Shown: piece by piece, positions 44,619-53,300 of the stretch | How the letters are laid out: each line of letters starts with the position of its first letter | Position numbering within the stretch: position 1 is the stretch's first letter | DNA from: an uncultured Acidobacteriaceae bacterium | GTDB lineage: Bacteria; Acidobacteriota; Terriglobia; Terriglobales; Acidobacteriaceae | Reading direction: 5' to 3' | Assembly: GCA_937879855.1 (NCBI GenBank) | Contig: CALFMO010000068.1 | Span: forward strand, 124,001-188,000 | Length of the DNA: 64,000 nt | Position numbers and translations under genes: made by a program | The notes under the pieces: model-generated | Databases searched by the model: none | What the model was told of the DNA's origin: nothing | Seen by the model: the letters and a program-made list of their open reading frames with translations, nothing else

Positions 44619-46085
44619 ATGAAACACATTGCCAACTGGGCTTTAGACACTGCCGCACACCGAGGGGCGACCTACGCGGATGTGCGCGTGGTCGCGCATC
44701 GCAGCCGTGCGCTCAGCACCAAGAACGGGAAGGTGGGCAGCGCGTCCGACGCGGAGTCGGTGGGCATGAGCGTGCGGGCGATCACAGAGGGAGCGTGGGG
44801 ATTCGCCGCGTCGGCGGAATTAGGCCGAGGCGCGGTCGAAGCGACGGCAGCACGAGCTGTCGAGATCGCGCGGGCTTCGGCGCGAGTGAAGCGGGAAGAT
44901 GTGCGTCTTGCTCCGGAGAAGCCGGCGGTTGCGGAGTGGAGTACGCCGTATAAAGTCGATCCCTTCAGGGTCTCGGTCGAGCAGAACATTGAACTGCTGT
45001 TGAAAATTGATGCGGAGTTGCGCGCGGTCGCCGGGATCACACTCGCCGAGGCGAACCTGAATTTCAATCGCGAGGAGCAATGGTTTGTCTCATCCGAGGG
45101 AGCCGAGATTCATCAGACCAAGCTGTCGCCGGGAGTGGGATACGCGGCCTACGCGTTTGCCGGAAATGAAATTCAGAAACGCTCCTATCCGACTTCTTAT
45201 GGCGGGCAGTGGCAGAACAAAGGATATGAACTGATCGACGAATTGAAGTTGGTGGAGAACGCGCGGCGCATAGCGGAAGAGGCAGTCGCACTGCATCAGG
45301 CCGATCAGTGTCCGGAAGGGAAGTTCGACATTATTCTCGATAGCTCGCAGCTTGGGTTGCAGATTCATGAGTCGGTGGGACATCCGATTGAGCTGGATCG
45401 CGTGCTGGGCATGGAGGCGAACTTCGCGGGGACTTCGTTTCTGACGATCGATAAATTACGGAAGCTGCGCTACGGCAGTGAACTGGTGAATGTGGTCGCG
45501 GATGCGCGCCAGGAGCACGGGCCGGGGCTCGGGACATTTGGCTTCGACGATGAAGGGGTAGCGGCGCAGTGTACGCCGATTATCACTGATGGGCTGTTCA
45601 CCGGCTATCTCAGTTCACGGGAGACTGCGCACACAATCGGCGAAAGACGGTCGGGCGGAACGCTGCGCGCCGAGGGATGGAACCGGCTGCCAATGATTCG
45701 GATGACGAACATCAGCCTGCTGCCGGGAGAAAAACCTTTAAGTCTGGAGCAGTTAATCGCAGGAACGGATCACGGCATCCTCATGCAGACCAACCGTTCG
45801 TGGTCGATCGACGACAAACGCTACAACTTTCAATTTGGTTGCGAGATTGGCTGGGAGATCAAGAATGGCAAGCGCGTGCGTATGGTGAAGAATCCATCGT
45901 ATTCGGGCATCACCACAGAGTTTTGGAATTCGCTGGATGCGATTTGCTCGCGGGATGAGTGGACATTGTGGGGAACTCCGAATTGCGGGAAGGGACAGCC
46001 GCAGCAGGTGATGGGCACAGGGCATGGTGCGGCGCCGTCGCGGTTCCAGGGAGTGAACGTGGGGAGCGCGTTTAAGAACAGCTGA
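44619..46085 (+). CDS. tldD: TldD metalloprotease subunit
   Basis: Catalytic subunit of the TldD/TldE (PmbA) peptidase, which trims unfolded peptides and matures some modified peptides. 488 aa. Zinc motif HESVGHPIE (HExxxH, about 252), GTFGFDDEGVAAQ, YLSSRETAHTIG and CGKGQPQQVMGTGHGA near the C-terminus are diagnostic. The partner gene follows 47 bases downstream. No RiPP precursor or modifying enzyme was seen nearby, so a general peptidase role is most likely. Confidence 0.94.
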   Translation: MKHIANWALDTAAHRGATYADVRVVAHRSRALSTKNGKVGSASDAESVGMSVRAITEGAWGFAASAELGRGAVEATAARAVEIARASARVKREDVRLAPEKPAVAEWSTPYKVDPFRVSVEQNIELLLKIDAELRAVAGITLAEANLNFNREEQWFVSSEGAEIHQTKLSPGVGYAAYAFAGNEIQKRSYPTSYGGQWQNKGYELIDELKLVENARRIAEEAVALHQADQCPEGKFDIILDSSQLGLQIHESVGHPIELDRVLGMEANFAGTSFLTIDKLRKLRYGSELVNVVADARQEHGPGLGTFGFDDEGVAAQCTPIITDGLFTGYLSSRETAHTIGERRSGGTLRAEGWNRLPMIRMTNISLLPGEKPLSLEQLIAGTDHGILMQTNRSWSIDDKRYNFQFGCEIGWEIKNGKRVRMVKNPSYSGITTEFWNSLDAICSRDEWTLWGTPNCGKGQPQQVMGTGHGAAPSRFQGVNVGSAFKNS

Positions 46086-46132
46086 TTTCACCACGGAGAC
46101 ACTGAGGCACGAGAATTGTAAGAACAAGTCTG

Positions 46133-47527
46133 ATGCTATCTCAAACCCAAGCTGTCGACATTTTCGATCGCATCAAGAAGCTTTCGACCGGGGATGAAGT
46201 TGAGGTGCTCTTCTCGGGCGGGCGCTTTGCGCTGACTCGTTTTGCCAACAACAGCATTCATCAGAACGTGGCCGAGGAGAATCATGTGGTCTCGGTGCGG
46301 GCTGTATTTGACAAGAAAACGGCACGAGCCTTTACCAATAAGTTTGACGACGAGAGTTTGCGGCAGGTGGTGCGGTCGGCGGAAAGTCTGGCCAGGGTAC
46401 AACATCCTGATCCGGACCTTTTGCCGATGCCGGATTTGCAAGAAGCCGCGGGCGAGGGCGCCCGCGCCACACAACCACCGTCTCGGCACTTCGATCGGAC
46501 TGCACAGATCACGCCTGAATTGCGGGCTGAGGGCGTCAGCAAAATTGTCGGCATGGCGGCCAAGCACGCGCTGACCACAGCCGGAGTTTTCTCTAGCGCG
46601 GAATCCTTCGATGGAATTTTCAATTCACGCGGGTTGAGCCGATGGCACACGCAGACGTCGGCTGAGATTTCCATCACTATGCTCGGGGCAGATTCTTCCG
46701 GCTGGCAAAAAGCGAGTTCGCCCGATGTGGGCAATCTGAATCCACTGGCGCTGGCGGAGATCGCCGCGCAGAAAGCTGTCGACTCGGCCCATCCACGCGA
46801 GATTCCAGCAGGGAAGTATACGGTGATCCTGGAACCCGCGGCCGTGCTCGACATCGTGGGCTTCATGTTCTGGGACTACTCAGGCATGGCGATTCTTGAC
46901 CAGCGTTCGTTTCTCACCGGCCGCATTGGCACAAAGCTGTTCGGCGACAACATCACTATTTGGGATGACGTGGCGCATCCTTTGCAGAGTGGCTCGCCGT
47001 TCGACGGAGAAGGCATGCTGCGGCAGAGATTCCCGCTCGTTGAAAATGGAATCGTGAAGCGAGTCGTTTACGCCCGTGCAACCGCAGAGAGAATGAAGCA
47101 GTCGGAATATAAAGATAAAGTTGGTCTGATCGCGGCGACTGGCCACGGCTTTCCGCTGCCCAACGAAATGGGAGAGATGCCGCTGAACATCGTTTTCGCT
47201 CCAGCGGGCGATCCGCAGACCGTCGAGCAGATGATTGCTTCGACAGAACGCGGAGTGCTGGTGACGCGACTGTGGTACATCCGCGAGGTCGAGCCCTTCG
47301 AAAAAATGCTGACCGGGATGACGCGCGATGGAACATTCTATGTGGAGAATGGGCGCGTGCAGGGCGGCGTGCGGAATTTTCGATTCAATGAGAGTCTGAT
47401 TCACATGCTGTCGAACGTGGAAGCGATGAGCGTGCCCGTAAGGTCCAGTGGCGAAGAATCGTTTGACATGGTCGTCCCAGCAATGAAGGTTCGGGACTTC
47501 AACTTCACCGAAGTTACAAAGTTTTAA
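46133..47527 (+). CDS. pmbA: TldE/PmbA partner subunit
   Basis: Non-catalytic partner of TldD, 464 aa; it lacks the HExxxH motif as expected. Conserved parts include VEVLFSGGRFALTRFANNSI, SRGLSRWHTQTSAEI, LEPAAVLDIVGFMFWDYSGM and RGVLVTRLWYIREVEPFEKM. Residues about 105-114 (AAGEGARATQ) are encoded by an inserted REP-like hairpin that preserves the frame. The spacer before it contains CCACGGAGACACTGAGGCAC, a degenerate dispersed motif. A hairpin with a T-run follows the gene. Confidence 0.92.
   Translation: MLSQTQAVDIFDRIKKLSTGDEVEVLFSGGRFALTRFANNSIHQNVAEENHVVSVRAVFDKKTARAFTNKFDDESLRQVVRSAESLARVQHPDPDLLPMPDLQEAAGEGARATQPPSRHFDRTAQITPELRAEGVSKIVGMAAKHALTTAGVFSSAESFDGIFNSRGLSRWHTQTSAEISITMLGADSSGWQKASSPDVGNLNPLALAEIAAQKAVDSAHPREIPAGKYTVILEPAAVLDIVGFMFWDYSGMAILDQRSFLTGRIGTKLFGDNITIWDDVAHPLQSGSPFDGEGMLRQRFPLVENGIVKRVVYARATAERMKQSEYKDKVGLIAATGHGFPLPNEMGEMPLNIVFAPAGDPQTVEQMIASTERGVLVTRLWYIREVEPFEKMLTGMTRDGTFYVENGRVQGGVRNFRFNESLIHMLSNVEAMSVPVRSSGEESFDMVVPAMKVRDFNFTEVTKF
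46446..46473 (+). repeat. REP-like hairpin inside pmbA
   Basis: Stem GCGGGCG / CGCCCGC, 4-base loop AGGG, then GCCACAC: the same architecture and tail as the REP copies at 5770 and 6406. It is read through in frame. Confidence 0.7.
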
Positions 47528-47596
47528 GAACGCGTCCAACAGTCCTACCACGAGTTCACAATTGCCAGTTCGCCTCGCGTGCGCCGTTCGGTAGTT

Positions 47597-47617
47597 ACCG
47601 GGAATTGCCCGGTTTTT
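47597..47617 (+). terminator. Intrinsic terminator after pmbA
   Basis: Perfect 6-bp stem ACCGGG / CCCGGT with a 5-base loop followed by four more T residues, 70 bases after the pmbA stop. Confidence 0.7.
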
Positions 47618-47849
47618 AACCGTAAGTCGAGCGCTGAAACAGGCTGTTCTGGACTCAAAAATCTCCTGCAGAATCTCCCCTAATTCGTTCAAACATAAGC
47701 AGTTAGCCCCAGTTGTTCCATGACTTCGGTAACTTTGTTTGCCGGATTTGCGGGTGTACGCTGCCCTTGAGTTGAATGAAAGTCCGGAAGGCGCGAAGGG
47801 CGCTACCGGCAGGAAGGTTCTCAGCGTGGCCACCGAAGGCACAGCACCG

Positions 47850-48182
47850 ATGACCGAGAAGGCAGCGAGCACGGGGCAGTATGAGGACATGCAGAGTGCG
47901 GCGCGCTTTCCGCTGCATCTCACCGCGTCGCTGAAGACGCAGGGCAGCGCGTATTCGGCAGAGACGGAGAACATCTCCGCCAACGGTGTGCTGTTTGCCA
48001 TGGACAGCGATGTTCCAGTGGGATCGCTGGTGGACTTCACGATTCTTCTGCCGGCCGAGATCGTTGGCTTGCGGCGGAATGTGCAGATCGACTGCCGCGG
48101 CCGCGTAGTGCGCAGCTTCGAAGACCGGGGCAGGCGCGCAGTGGGCGTCGTGATTGACGAATACCATTTTGAGCGAGCGTAG
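47850..48182 (+). CDS. PilZ domain protein
   Basis: Small cytoplasmic protein of 110 aa, most of it a PilZ beta-barrel: RFPLHLTASLKTQG, ENISANGVLFAMDSDVPVGS and RGRVVRSFEDRGRRAVGVVI. PilZ domains usually bind cyclic di-GMP through RxxxR and (D/N)xSxxG; here the second motif reads ENISANG, but the first arginine pair is weak (AARFPLH), so nucleotide binding is uncertain. The start is an estimate: the frame is open from 47739, and the ATG at 47850 gives normal domain length. It lies 13 bases before a response-regulator gene, probably one operon. Confidence 0.75.
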   Translation: MTEKAASTGQYEDMQSAARFPLHLTASLKTQGSAYSAETENISANGVLFAMDSDVPVGSLVDFTILLPAEIVGLRRNVQIDCRGRVVRSFEDRGRRAVGVVIDEYHFERA

Positions 48183-48195
48183 CGCAAGGAACTGA

Positions 48196-49050
48196 ATGGC
48201 GACCATTCCAGTGAGCGTGGAAGAAAAAATCGGAGCAGGGGAAGACGGCGGCAACGGCCAGTTCGTCCGAGTGATCCTGGCCGATACGCAGGCCATCTTC
48301 CGTGCCGGATTGCGCAAGGTCTTCGCGCTCGAAGATGACATTCGCGTGGTTGGCCAGGCGGAAACGCTGGCGCAAACGCAATCGGCGGTGGCGAAATTTT
48401 CTGCGGATGTCCTGATTTTCGAAGCCGCCCTTACGCCGAATCCAGTCGAAGCCGTGTCCAATTTGCTGCGGCAGAGTCCGGGATTGCGCATCGTGGTGGT
48501 GACTCCCGTCGCCGATGAAGAATTGACCTTGGAATTATTTCGCCGTGGCGCACATGGCATCGTCTCCCGTGAGGTGGAACCGGAAGTCTTAGTGACATGC
48601 CTGCGCAAGGTGGTCGCTGGAGAACCGTGGCTTGATAGTCAGGGTATTCGCTGGGTGATGGAAGCCTATCGCAACCAGAATAACCGGCCGACGGGATCGC
48701 GACCGAAGGTGCAATTGACGCCCAAGGAAATGCTGATTGTTTCGTGTGTCACCCAGGGCATGAAGAACAAAGAGATTGCGCTGCGCGTAGGCACCACGGA
48801 ACAGGTGGTGAAGAATTATTTGCGCAAAGTGTACGACAAACTCGGAGTCGCGGACCGGTTGGAACTGGCGCTTTATTGCCTGAATCATCATGTGGTCGAC
48901 AATACGAAAGTCCCACCGCTGCCGGCATCGGGCGTGAACGGCAACGCGGCGAAAGCCGCGGCGGCAGCGGCTTCAGCCTCAGGAGCTTCGGCTCCATCAT
49001 CTGCCGCGCCCCCGTCGGTGAGCGAAGATTCTCCGGAAAAACTCTCTTAA
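48196..49050 (+). CDS. NarL/FixJ-type regulator with atypical receiver domain
   Basis: 284 aa. Receiver-like domain about 23-140, LuxR-type HTH about 170-235 (LTPKEMLIVSCVTQGMKNKEIALRVGTTEQVVKNYLRKVYDKLGV), then an Ala/Ser-rich tail. In the receiver, the usual VLMD phospho-acceptor is replaced by Glu in DVLIFEAAL, only one of the acidic pair remains (ILADTQ), and the usual Lys is Arg (IVSREVEP). It therefore probably does not take phosphate and may be fixed in an active-like state. The tail of about 45 residues is low complexity. No histidine kinase is adjacent; the PilZ gene precedes it. Confidence 0.87.
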   Translation: MATIPVSVEEKIGAGEDGGNGQFVRVILADTQAIFRAGLRKVFALEDDIRVVGQAETLAQTQSAVAKFSADVLIFEAALTPNPVEAVSNLLRQSPGLRIVVVTPVADEELTLELFRRGAHGIVSREVEPEVLVTCLRKVVAGEPWLDSQGIRWVMEAYRNQNNRPTGSRPKVQLTPKEMLIVSCVTQGMKNKEIALRVGTTEQVVKNYLRKVYDKLGVADRLELALYCLNHHVVDNTKVPPLPASGVNGNAAKAAAAAASASGASAPSSAAPPSVSEDSPEKLS

Positions 49051-49209
49051 GCATTATTCTCCAGCCTTACTCTCTGCCACATCGCTGCCCGGTTGCGATT
49101 TCGACGACTCCACCCATAGAATTGAAAAGCGAACGAGCCGTAGAATATCCAGCATTGGCGTCGGAATGAAAAGATTTCAGTAGGAGTCGTTCCTGCCAAT
49201 TGATTCGCC

Positions 49210-49299
49210 GGAGAGATGGCCGAGTGGCTGAAGGCGCACGCTTGGAAAGCGTGTTTACTCGAAAGGGTAACGTGGGTTCGAATCCCACTCTCTCCGCCA
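49210..49299 (+). tRNA. tRNA-Ser (GGA)
   Basis: 90 bases including encoded CCA. Acceptor stem GGAGAGA / TCTCTCC with discriminator G, anticodon stem CACGC / GCGTG with loop TTGGAAA giving anticodon GGA, a long variable arm (TTTACTCGAAAGGGTAA) as expected for serine tRNA, and T-loop TTCGAAT. Its 3' end faces an integrase gene and is probably an integration site. Confidence 0.95.
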
Positions 49300-49354
49300 G
49301 TATCTTATTGATGTTAATACACTTAAGCGATGCGCTGACGTCCACTGACGTCCA

Positions 49355-50500
49355 TTAACGCGGCATCGCCTGCTTCACGACTCGTCCATGCGCTTCCCGC
49401 ATCGAGTCCATCATCCCTCCGCCATACGTATTCAGGGTGGTCTGGATGGATGCGTGACGCATGAGTTCCTTCTGCACCGTGAGCGGCTCGCCATTGTCTC
49501 CCAGCCACGCCCGGTAGGTGTGGCGAAGCGTATGCCAGCCGATCGGTCCTAAGCCGGCTTTGACTGCGGCCGGGCTCAGGTGGTTGTGCTGCATGTTCCA
49601 GGGCGTGTAGGGCTTTTCTCCGGCCATGAAGGGCGATGCGAACACGAAGTCCGAGTCGGCGGAAAACTCGGTCTTCCGCCTCCACTCGAAAATCACCTCT
49701 GCCAACGCTGGATCGAGCGGCAGCGGCGCCTCCGAGTATTCGGTCTTCACATCGTCCACGCGACCGGAAACAATCGCCCGGCGAATATAGACGGACAGGT
49801 TTTCCCAATCGAAATCGCTCCACTTCAAAGCGACCAGCTCCGAGCATCTCACCCCGGTGCAGAGGGCCAGGATCACCATGGTGTGACACGGTTCCCGGTC
49901 CACCGAAGCGATGAGAATTGCGAACTCCTCAGGAGTGAGAATTCGCGGTTTCCTTCTTCGTTTCGAACTGCCCTCGATTCGCACCAGAGACATAGGATTA
50001 CGGTCCGGGGGCAGGTACTCCCACAGCATGGCGCAATCGAAGATCCGATGCATGAGCCCTTTGATATGACCTCTCGTTTTACTGGCCAATGGACGCTTGC
50101 CTTTTTTGTCCAGGATTGCTTTGAGCCAATCGCGAACGACCAATGGTTTTACTTGGGTTAACGAGAATTCGCCCCACTTGGGACGGATGTGATTGTTGAT
50201 GTAGGAAAGGTATGCATGCCTGGTCGAGAAACGCTTCGGGATCTCTTCCTGGACATACCTTTCAAGAACAACGCCAAACCTCTCACCTGGTACTGCCGGT
50301 TGGTCACTGTTGATCTTCATTCTCAGGTGCGCAACCTTGGAACACCGATCAACTGCGGACCTCGTTTGATATTTCATCGTTGTGCCGATGTCCTCTGACA
50401 TTCTTTTGCCGGTCTTATCCCGCCAGCGGAATTGCCAGATTGCAGGACCTCGGGCGCGTTCTTTCAATTCAATCGTTCCATGTTGATATCTCGTCCTCAC
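49355..50500 (-). CDS. Tyrosine recombinase (phage/island integrase)
   Basis: Site-specific recombinase, 381 aa, GTG start with GAGGAAAGG about 6 bases upstream. An N-terminal SAM-like core-binding domain (about 65-165) is followed by the catalytic domain with Arg in LCTGVRCSELVAL (about 215), HTLRHTYRAWL (HxxR, about 318) and the Tyr in LNTYGGGM (about 362), so it appears intact. It ends 55 bases from the tRNA-Ser 3' end, the usual place for island integrases. A TGACGTCCA direct repeat lies at its end (49341-49358). Confidence 0.92.
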   Translation of the reverse strand: MRTRYQHGTIELKERARGPAIWQFRWRDKTGKRMSEDIGTTMKYQTRSAVDRCSKVAHLRMKINSDQPAVPGERFGVVLERYVQEEIPKRFSTRHAYLSYINNHIRPKWGEFSLTQVKPLVVRDWLKAILDKKGKRPLASKTRGHIKGLMHRIFDCAMLWEYLPPDRNPMSLVRIEGSSKRRRKPRILTPEEFAILIASVDREPCHTMVILALCTGVRCSELVALKWSDFDWENLSVYIRRAIVSGRVDDVKTEYSEAPLPLDPALAEVIFEWRRKTEFSADSDFVFASPFMAGEKPYTPWNMQHNHLSPAAVKAGLGPIGWHTLRHTYRAWLGDNGEPLTVQKELMRHASIQTTLNTYGGGMMDSMREAHGRVVKQAMPR

Positions 50501-50503
50501 TGA

Positions 50504-50782
50504 TTACCTTTCCTCAGAAGGACGCGAATGGCAAATCAATGCTAGCTGTTCTTCACGCCACCTGACAATGGCGGACGCGGTGGATTTCCAGCGATAGCCG
50601 ATTCGAAACACAGGAATCTTCTTCGCCTCTGCAAGTCGCCGGCACTGCTCAGCCGAGCAGTTCAAAATCTTCGCGACTGCCTTTAACCCGATCGTCGGTT
50701 CGTACCCGCTATAGGAGGGGTCGGGATCCTCCTGCCGACCGATGCCGGGCACGATTGATAGTTGTGAATGTTGGCTGGACAT
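50504..50782 (-). CDS. Excisionase-like helix-turn-helix protein
   Basis: 92 aa. The central part (TIGLKAVAKILNCSAEQCRRLAEAKKIPVFRIGYRWK) is a MerR/AlpA-like DNA-binding helix-turn-helix of the excisionase type, with the wing and a C-terminal tryptophan region (AIVRWREEQ). The gene lies 3 bases upstream of the integrase start and is on the same strand, which supports a role in recombination directionality. Exact start uncertain. Confidence 0.75.
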   Translation of the reverse strand: MSSQHSQLSIVPGIGRQEDPDPSYSGYEPTIGLKAVAKILNCSAEQCRRLAEAKKIPVFRIGYRWKSTASAIVRWREEQLALICHSRPSEER

Positions 50783-51068
50783 CGCATGCTCCGCAGCGGC
50801 TGCAGATGAGGCCTGCAGCTCCTCTTGCCCAGTTCTTATCCCGCTTTTCCGCTTCGGTCAAAAACGCCCTCATCGACTCGCCAACTAGGCGAGAGCCTGT
50901 TCCAAAGGGAATCGCCAGGCTCCTCGTTCGAAAGTCTTCAGGCTGCAACGCGTACACCGCCTGCGCAGTCTTCTTGGCTTTGTGAATTGATTCAGACAAT
51001 ACGTTCTTACCGATTGCGGTTTGACTGGATGTTGTCTGAGTGCGCCGGGTCCCAATCACGTTCCACAA
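50709..51068 (-). CDS. Hypothetical protein in the integrase region
   Basis: TTG-initiated frame of 119 codons overlapping the excisionase gene by 74 bases. It contains CSRCGACDV (two CxxC pairs), which could be a zinc knuckle. No ribosome binding site is clear and the start is arbitrary; a shorter version from an internal codon is possible. It may be a remnant of island cargo. Confidence 0.25.
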   Translation of the reverse strand: MWNVIGTRRTQTTSSQTAIGKNVLSESIHKAKKTAQAVYALQPEDFRTRSLAIPFGTGSRLVGESMRAFLTEAEKRDKNWARGAAGLICSRCGACDVQPTFTTINRARHRSAGGSRPLL

Positions 51069-51163
51069 GCCGACTTCCCGGTACCGATCACAATTGATGA
51101 GTGCTGCGGCGATTGGGCATCATTTGACGACGAATTGCCTGGGCCCGAACTCACAGGCCGAAT

Positions 51164-52252
51164 TCACCGGTGACTGATTTGAGGACCGGTCTGGAAAACG
51201 AGGCATCGAGAGAAGAATGGCAGGACTTCGGTATAGAACCGGCCATCGACTCCCCAGTTCGAGTCGTCCCACGTTCCGTTGTACTGTTCCGCCTGGTGTG
51301 CAATTCCGTATTCTCGCAGCTTCCGGGTGAAGGCCTGGTTGGCATACACATGGTCAAAATTGGCATCGGAACGATTCCAGTCGAATTTGAACCCTCGCAG
51401 AGAATTGAGATTGCCAGCATATTTGCCAATCATTGTTTCGAGATAAAAGTTATTACGGAAACGTTCCATGAGTTTGGCATCGATGATCAATCGGCCTTTC
51501 TCTTGGCGCGCTAATAGGGCGATGAACAGAGGAGGCTTGTTGGGATCGGGCAGATGAGCTTGAAACATGGTGGTAAAGATCCATGTACCCGCGTCTTTCT
51601 TCACGTCGTCCATCGATTCGGCATGGGCCAAAATATCCCATTTGGGTATGGCTGCGCTGAGTCCGACACCTGTGCCGGTCCCCACTGGGTGCATTGCATA
51701 CACAGAGCCAAAGACATCCGGATGCCGCATACCAAAGCGGATAGCTCCATATCCTCCAATAAAAATTCCGGCAATGCCTCGTGAATCCCGGTTGGGCAGG
51801 GTTTTAAAATTTGCATCGATGTACGGCACCAGTTCCTTAATCACGAAATCTTCCCAATTACCCGTGGTCGGGGAGTCGACATACCACGAAGTTCCGAGTG
51901 GAGTATTCATGTCAACCGCAACGAGAATGAATTTCTCGATTACACCCGCCGCAATGGCTTGATCAAAGAGACCGTTGGCATCTCTGTGGTCAAAATCGAA
52001 ACGATAGTTATCCTCGAAAGGGTTGGGAAGGAAATAGATCACCGGGAATCGGCCCGGAGATGTCTGGTAACCACGAGGGAGATAGATCACCATTCTCCGC
52101 ACAGGGCTGACGCCGATCTTGTTGTCGACAAAGTTCGTGGAGGTAATTTGTCGGTCGACGATCTGGCCCTGCGTCGATTGCCCCAAGGTGGAAACAGCGT
52201 TCAATGCGATGGCGAGCAGAGCAGTTGCGCCGAGCATATTGTGCTTATTCAT
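51164..52252 (-). CDS. Exported esterase-D-like alpha/beta hydrolase, nucleophile apparently missing
   Basis: 362 aa, signal peptide about 1-24. The fold resembles esterase D / enterochelin-esterase proteins: RRMVIYLPRGYQTSPGRFPVIYFL, KELVPYIDANFKT, then GIAGIFIGGYGAIRFGMRHPDVFGSV. In active members the last block has GxSxGGYGA; here the serine position is phenylalanine (TTT). The late His/Asp region (YNGTWDDSNWGVDGRFYTEVLPFF) is also not clearly conserved. It could be a non-catalytic binding protein. Its ATG overlaps the upstream membrane-protein stop (ATGA), making it third in a padR-led operon. Confidence 0.8.
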   Translation of the reverse strand: MNKHNMLGATALLAIALNAVSTLGQSTQGQIVDRQITSTNFVDNKIGVSPVRRMVIYLPRGYQTSPGRFPVIYFLPNPFEDNYRFDFDHRDANGLFDQAIAAGVIEKFILVAVDMNTPLGTSWYVDSPTTGNWEDFVIKELVPYIDANFKTLPNRDSRGIAGIFIGGYGAIRFGMRHPDVFGSVYAMHPVGTGTGVGLSAAIPKWDILAHAESMDDVKKDAGTWIFTTMFQAHLPDPNKPPLFIALLARQEKGRLIIDAKLMERFRNNFYLETMIGKYAGNLNSLRGFKFDWNRSDANFDHVYANQAFTRKLREYGIAHQAEQYNGTWDDSNWGVDGRFYTEVLPFFSRCLVFQTGPQISHR

Positions 52253-52974
52253 GAGACTGCGTCCTCATTTTGTGGAACCGCCATGCGATCTGACCGGACC
52301 GGCAGAATGGCCAGATACCACGGGGGGCCAATCAGCGCCCAATTAAGTGCCCACAGGTGTCCACGAACCGCCAAAGCAGCCAGACAGAGCGTTGTTATCA
52401 AAGCCAAAGTGACAGCCCAGCCCCGGTTAATTCTCCCGCCGCGCTTGCTGCTGCAAACCCCAGCGATCGCAGGAAACAGGAAGAGCAGCAGACAGAATCG
52501 CGGCAGCGATTCCTGGCGAAACCGCAGCAAACAGAACAAACACGGTAGAAAGCAGCAAATTGCACTGACCATGGACGTGCGGCGCGAAACCGATTCAACT
52601 GTGAATCCGGCAGCCCACGCAGATATCAACAACACAAGAACCCGGCAGAGAAGCGATATGGCTTCCACCGGCTCAGTCGAAAAGAAGCTGAGTCGCCATC
52701 CATGTACGAAGTGATTTCGAAGCTCTGAGCTGATGGCAAAGGAGAATCCCATCAACAGAAAGCTGCATGGGAACGCCAGACCGGGAGCGGCCAACCACGG
52801 ACGCCAGCCATTCCACAATTGCAACTGCCGACGCACCGCCAGCCCAGACACTTCTCGCATTCCTCGCCACGCAGTCTCGCGGGTTTCGATCAGATCCCCG
52901 AGGACAATCTCGCGTTCTGTGGGCGTTAATTGCAGGGCCACAACTTCGACGATCTTCCATGCGATATTTGTCAT
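52249..52974 (-). CDS. Multi-pass membrane protein, unknown function
   Basis: 241 aa, about six hydrophobic segments after a cytoplasmic start (MTNIAWKIVEVVALQLTPTE). The motif EREIVLGDLIET is reminiscent of the N-terminal prefix found in acidobacterial PadR-linked membrane proteins. The start at 52974 overlaps the padR stop in ATGA fashion and the end overlaps the esterase-like gene likewise, so all three are coupled. No catalytic motif was recognised. Confidence 0.75.
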   Translation of the reverse strand: MTNIAWKIVEVVALQLTPTEREIVLGDLIETRETAWRGMREVSGLAVRRQLQLWNGWRPWLAAPGLAFPCSFLLMGFSFAISSELRNHFVHGWRLSFFSTEPVEAISLLCRVLVLLISAWAAGFTVESVSRRTSMVSAICCFLPCLFCLLRFRQESLPRFCLLLFLFPAIAGVCSSKRGGRINRGWAVTLALITTLCLAALAVRGHLWALNWALIGPPWYLAILPVRSDRMAVPQNEDAVS

Positions 52975-53300
52975 TTGGCCCGTTCCGTCCGTGATGCCGC
53001 CCAGGGCGCGTGATTGCTGATGCGGGTCATCGTGTCGTAGAAGTTTTTTGCCGCAGCTGTGCCGGCGGGCGTTACGCGGACCATTCTCTTCGAGCGTCCC
53101 CCGCGCTGGGGCGTGCCTTCTCCCATCCAAGTCTTGACCAGTCCCTTGGCCTCAAGCCGATCGAGCGTTGTGTACAAAGCGCCTATCGAACAAGGCCGGC
53201 CTGTCGCCTTCATAATTGCTTCCCGCATAACGACGCCATAGGCGTTCTCGCCCAGAGTGGCTGCCGCTGTGATCAGAAGGTATTCGAATTCGCCAAGCAT
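52971..53300 (-). CDS. PadR family transcriptional regulator
   Basis: 109 aa winged-helix repressor: FEYLLITAAATLGENAYGVVMREAI, GRPCSIGALYTTLDRLEAKGLVKTWMGE and GRSKRMVRVTPAGTAAAKNF. The start at 53300 gives the normal N-terminus; longer frames run through the AT-rich promoter. It heads a coupled three-gene operon. The upstream sequence 53303-53322 has a TTATnAC...GTnATAA dyad that could be its operator. The ligand is unknown. Confidence 0.9.
   Translation of the reverse strand: MLGEFEYLLITAAATLGENAYGVVMREAIMKATGRPCSIGALYTTLDRLEAKGLVKTWMGEGTPQRGGRSKRMVRVTPAGTAAAKNFYDTMTRISNHAPWAASRTERAK

Noticed and set aside
44619..47527. tldD/pmbA as part of a RiPP or microcin cluster
   Set aside because: No precursor peptide, YcaO, radical SAM or exporter gene was seen nearby; the pair is a general housekeeping peptidase in many bacteria.
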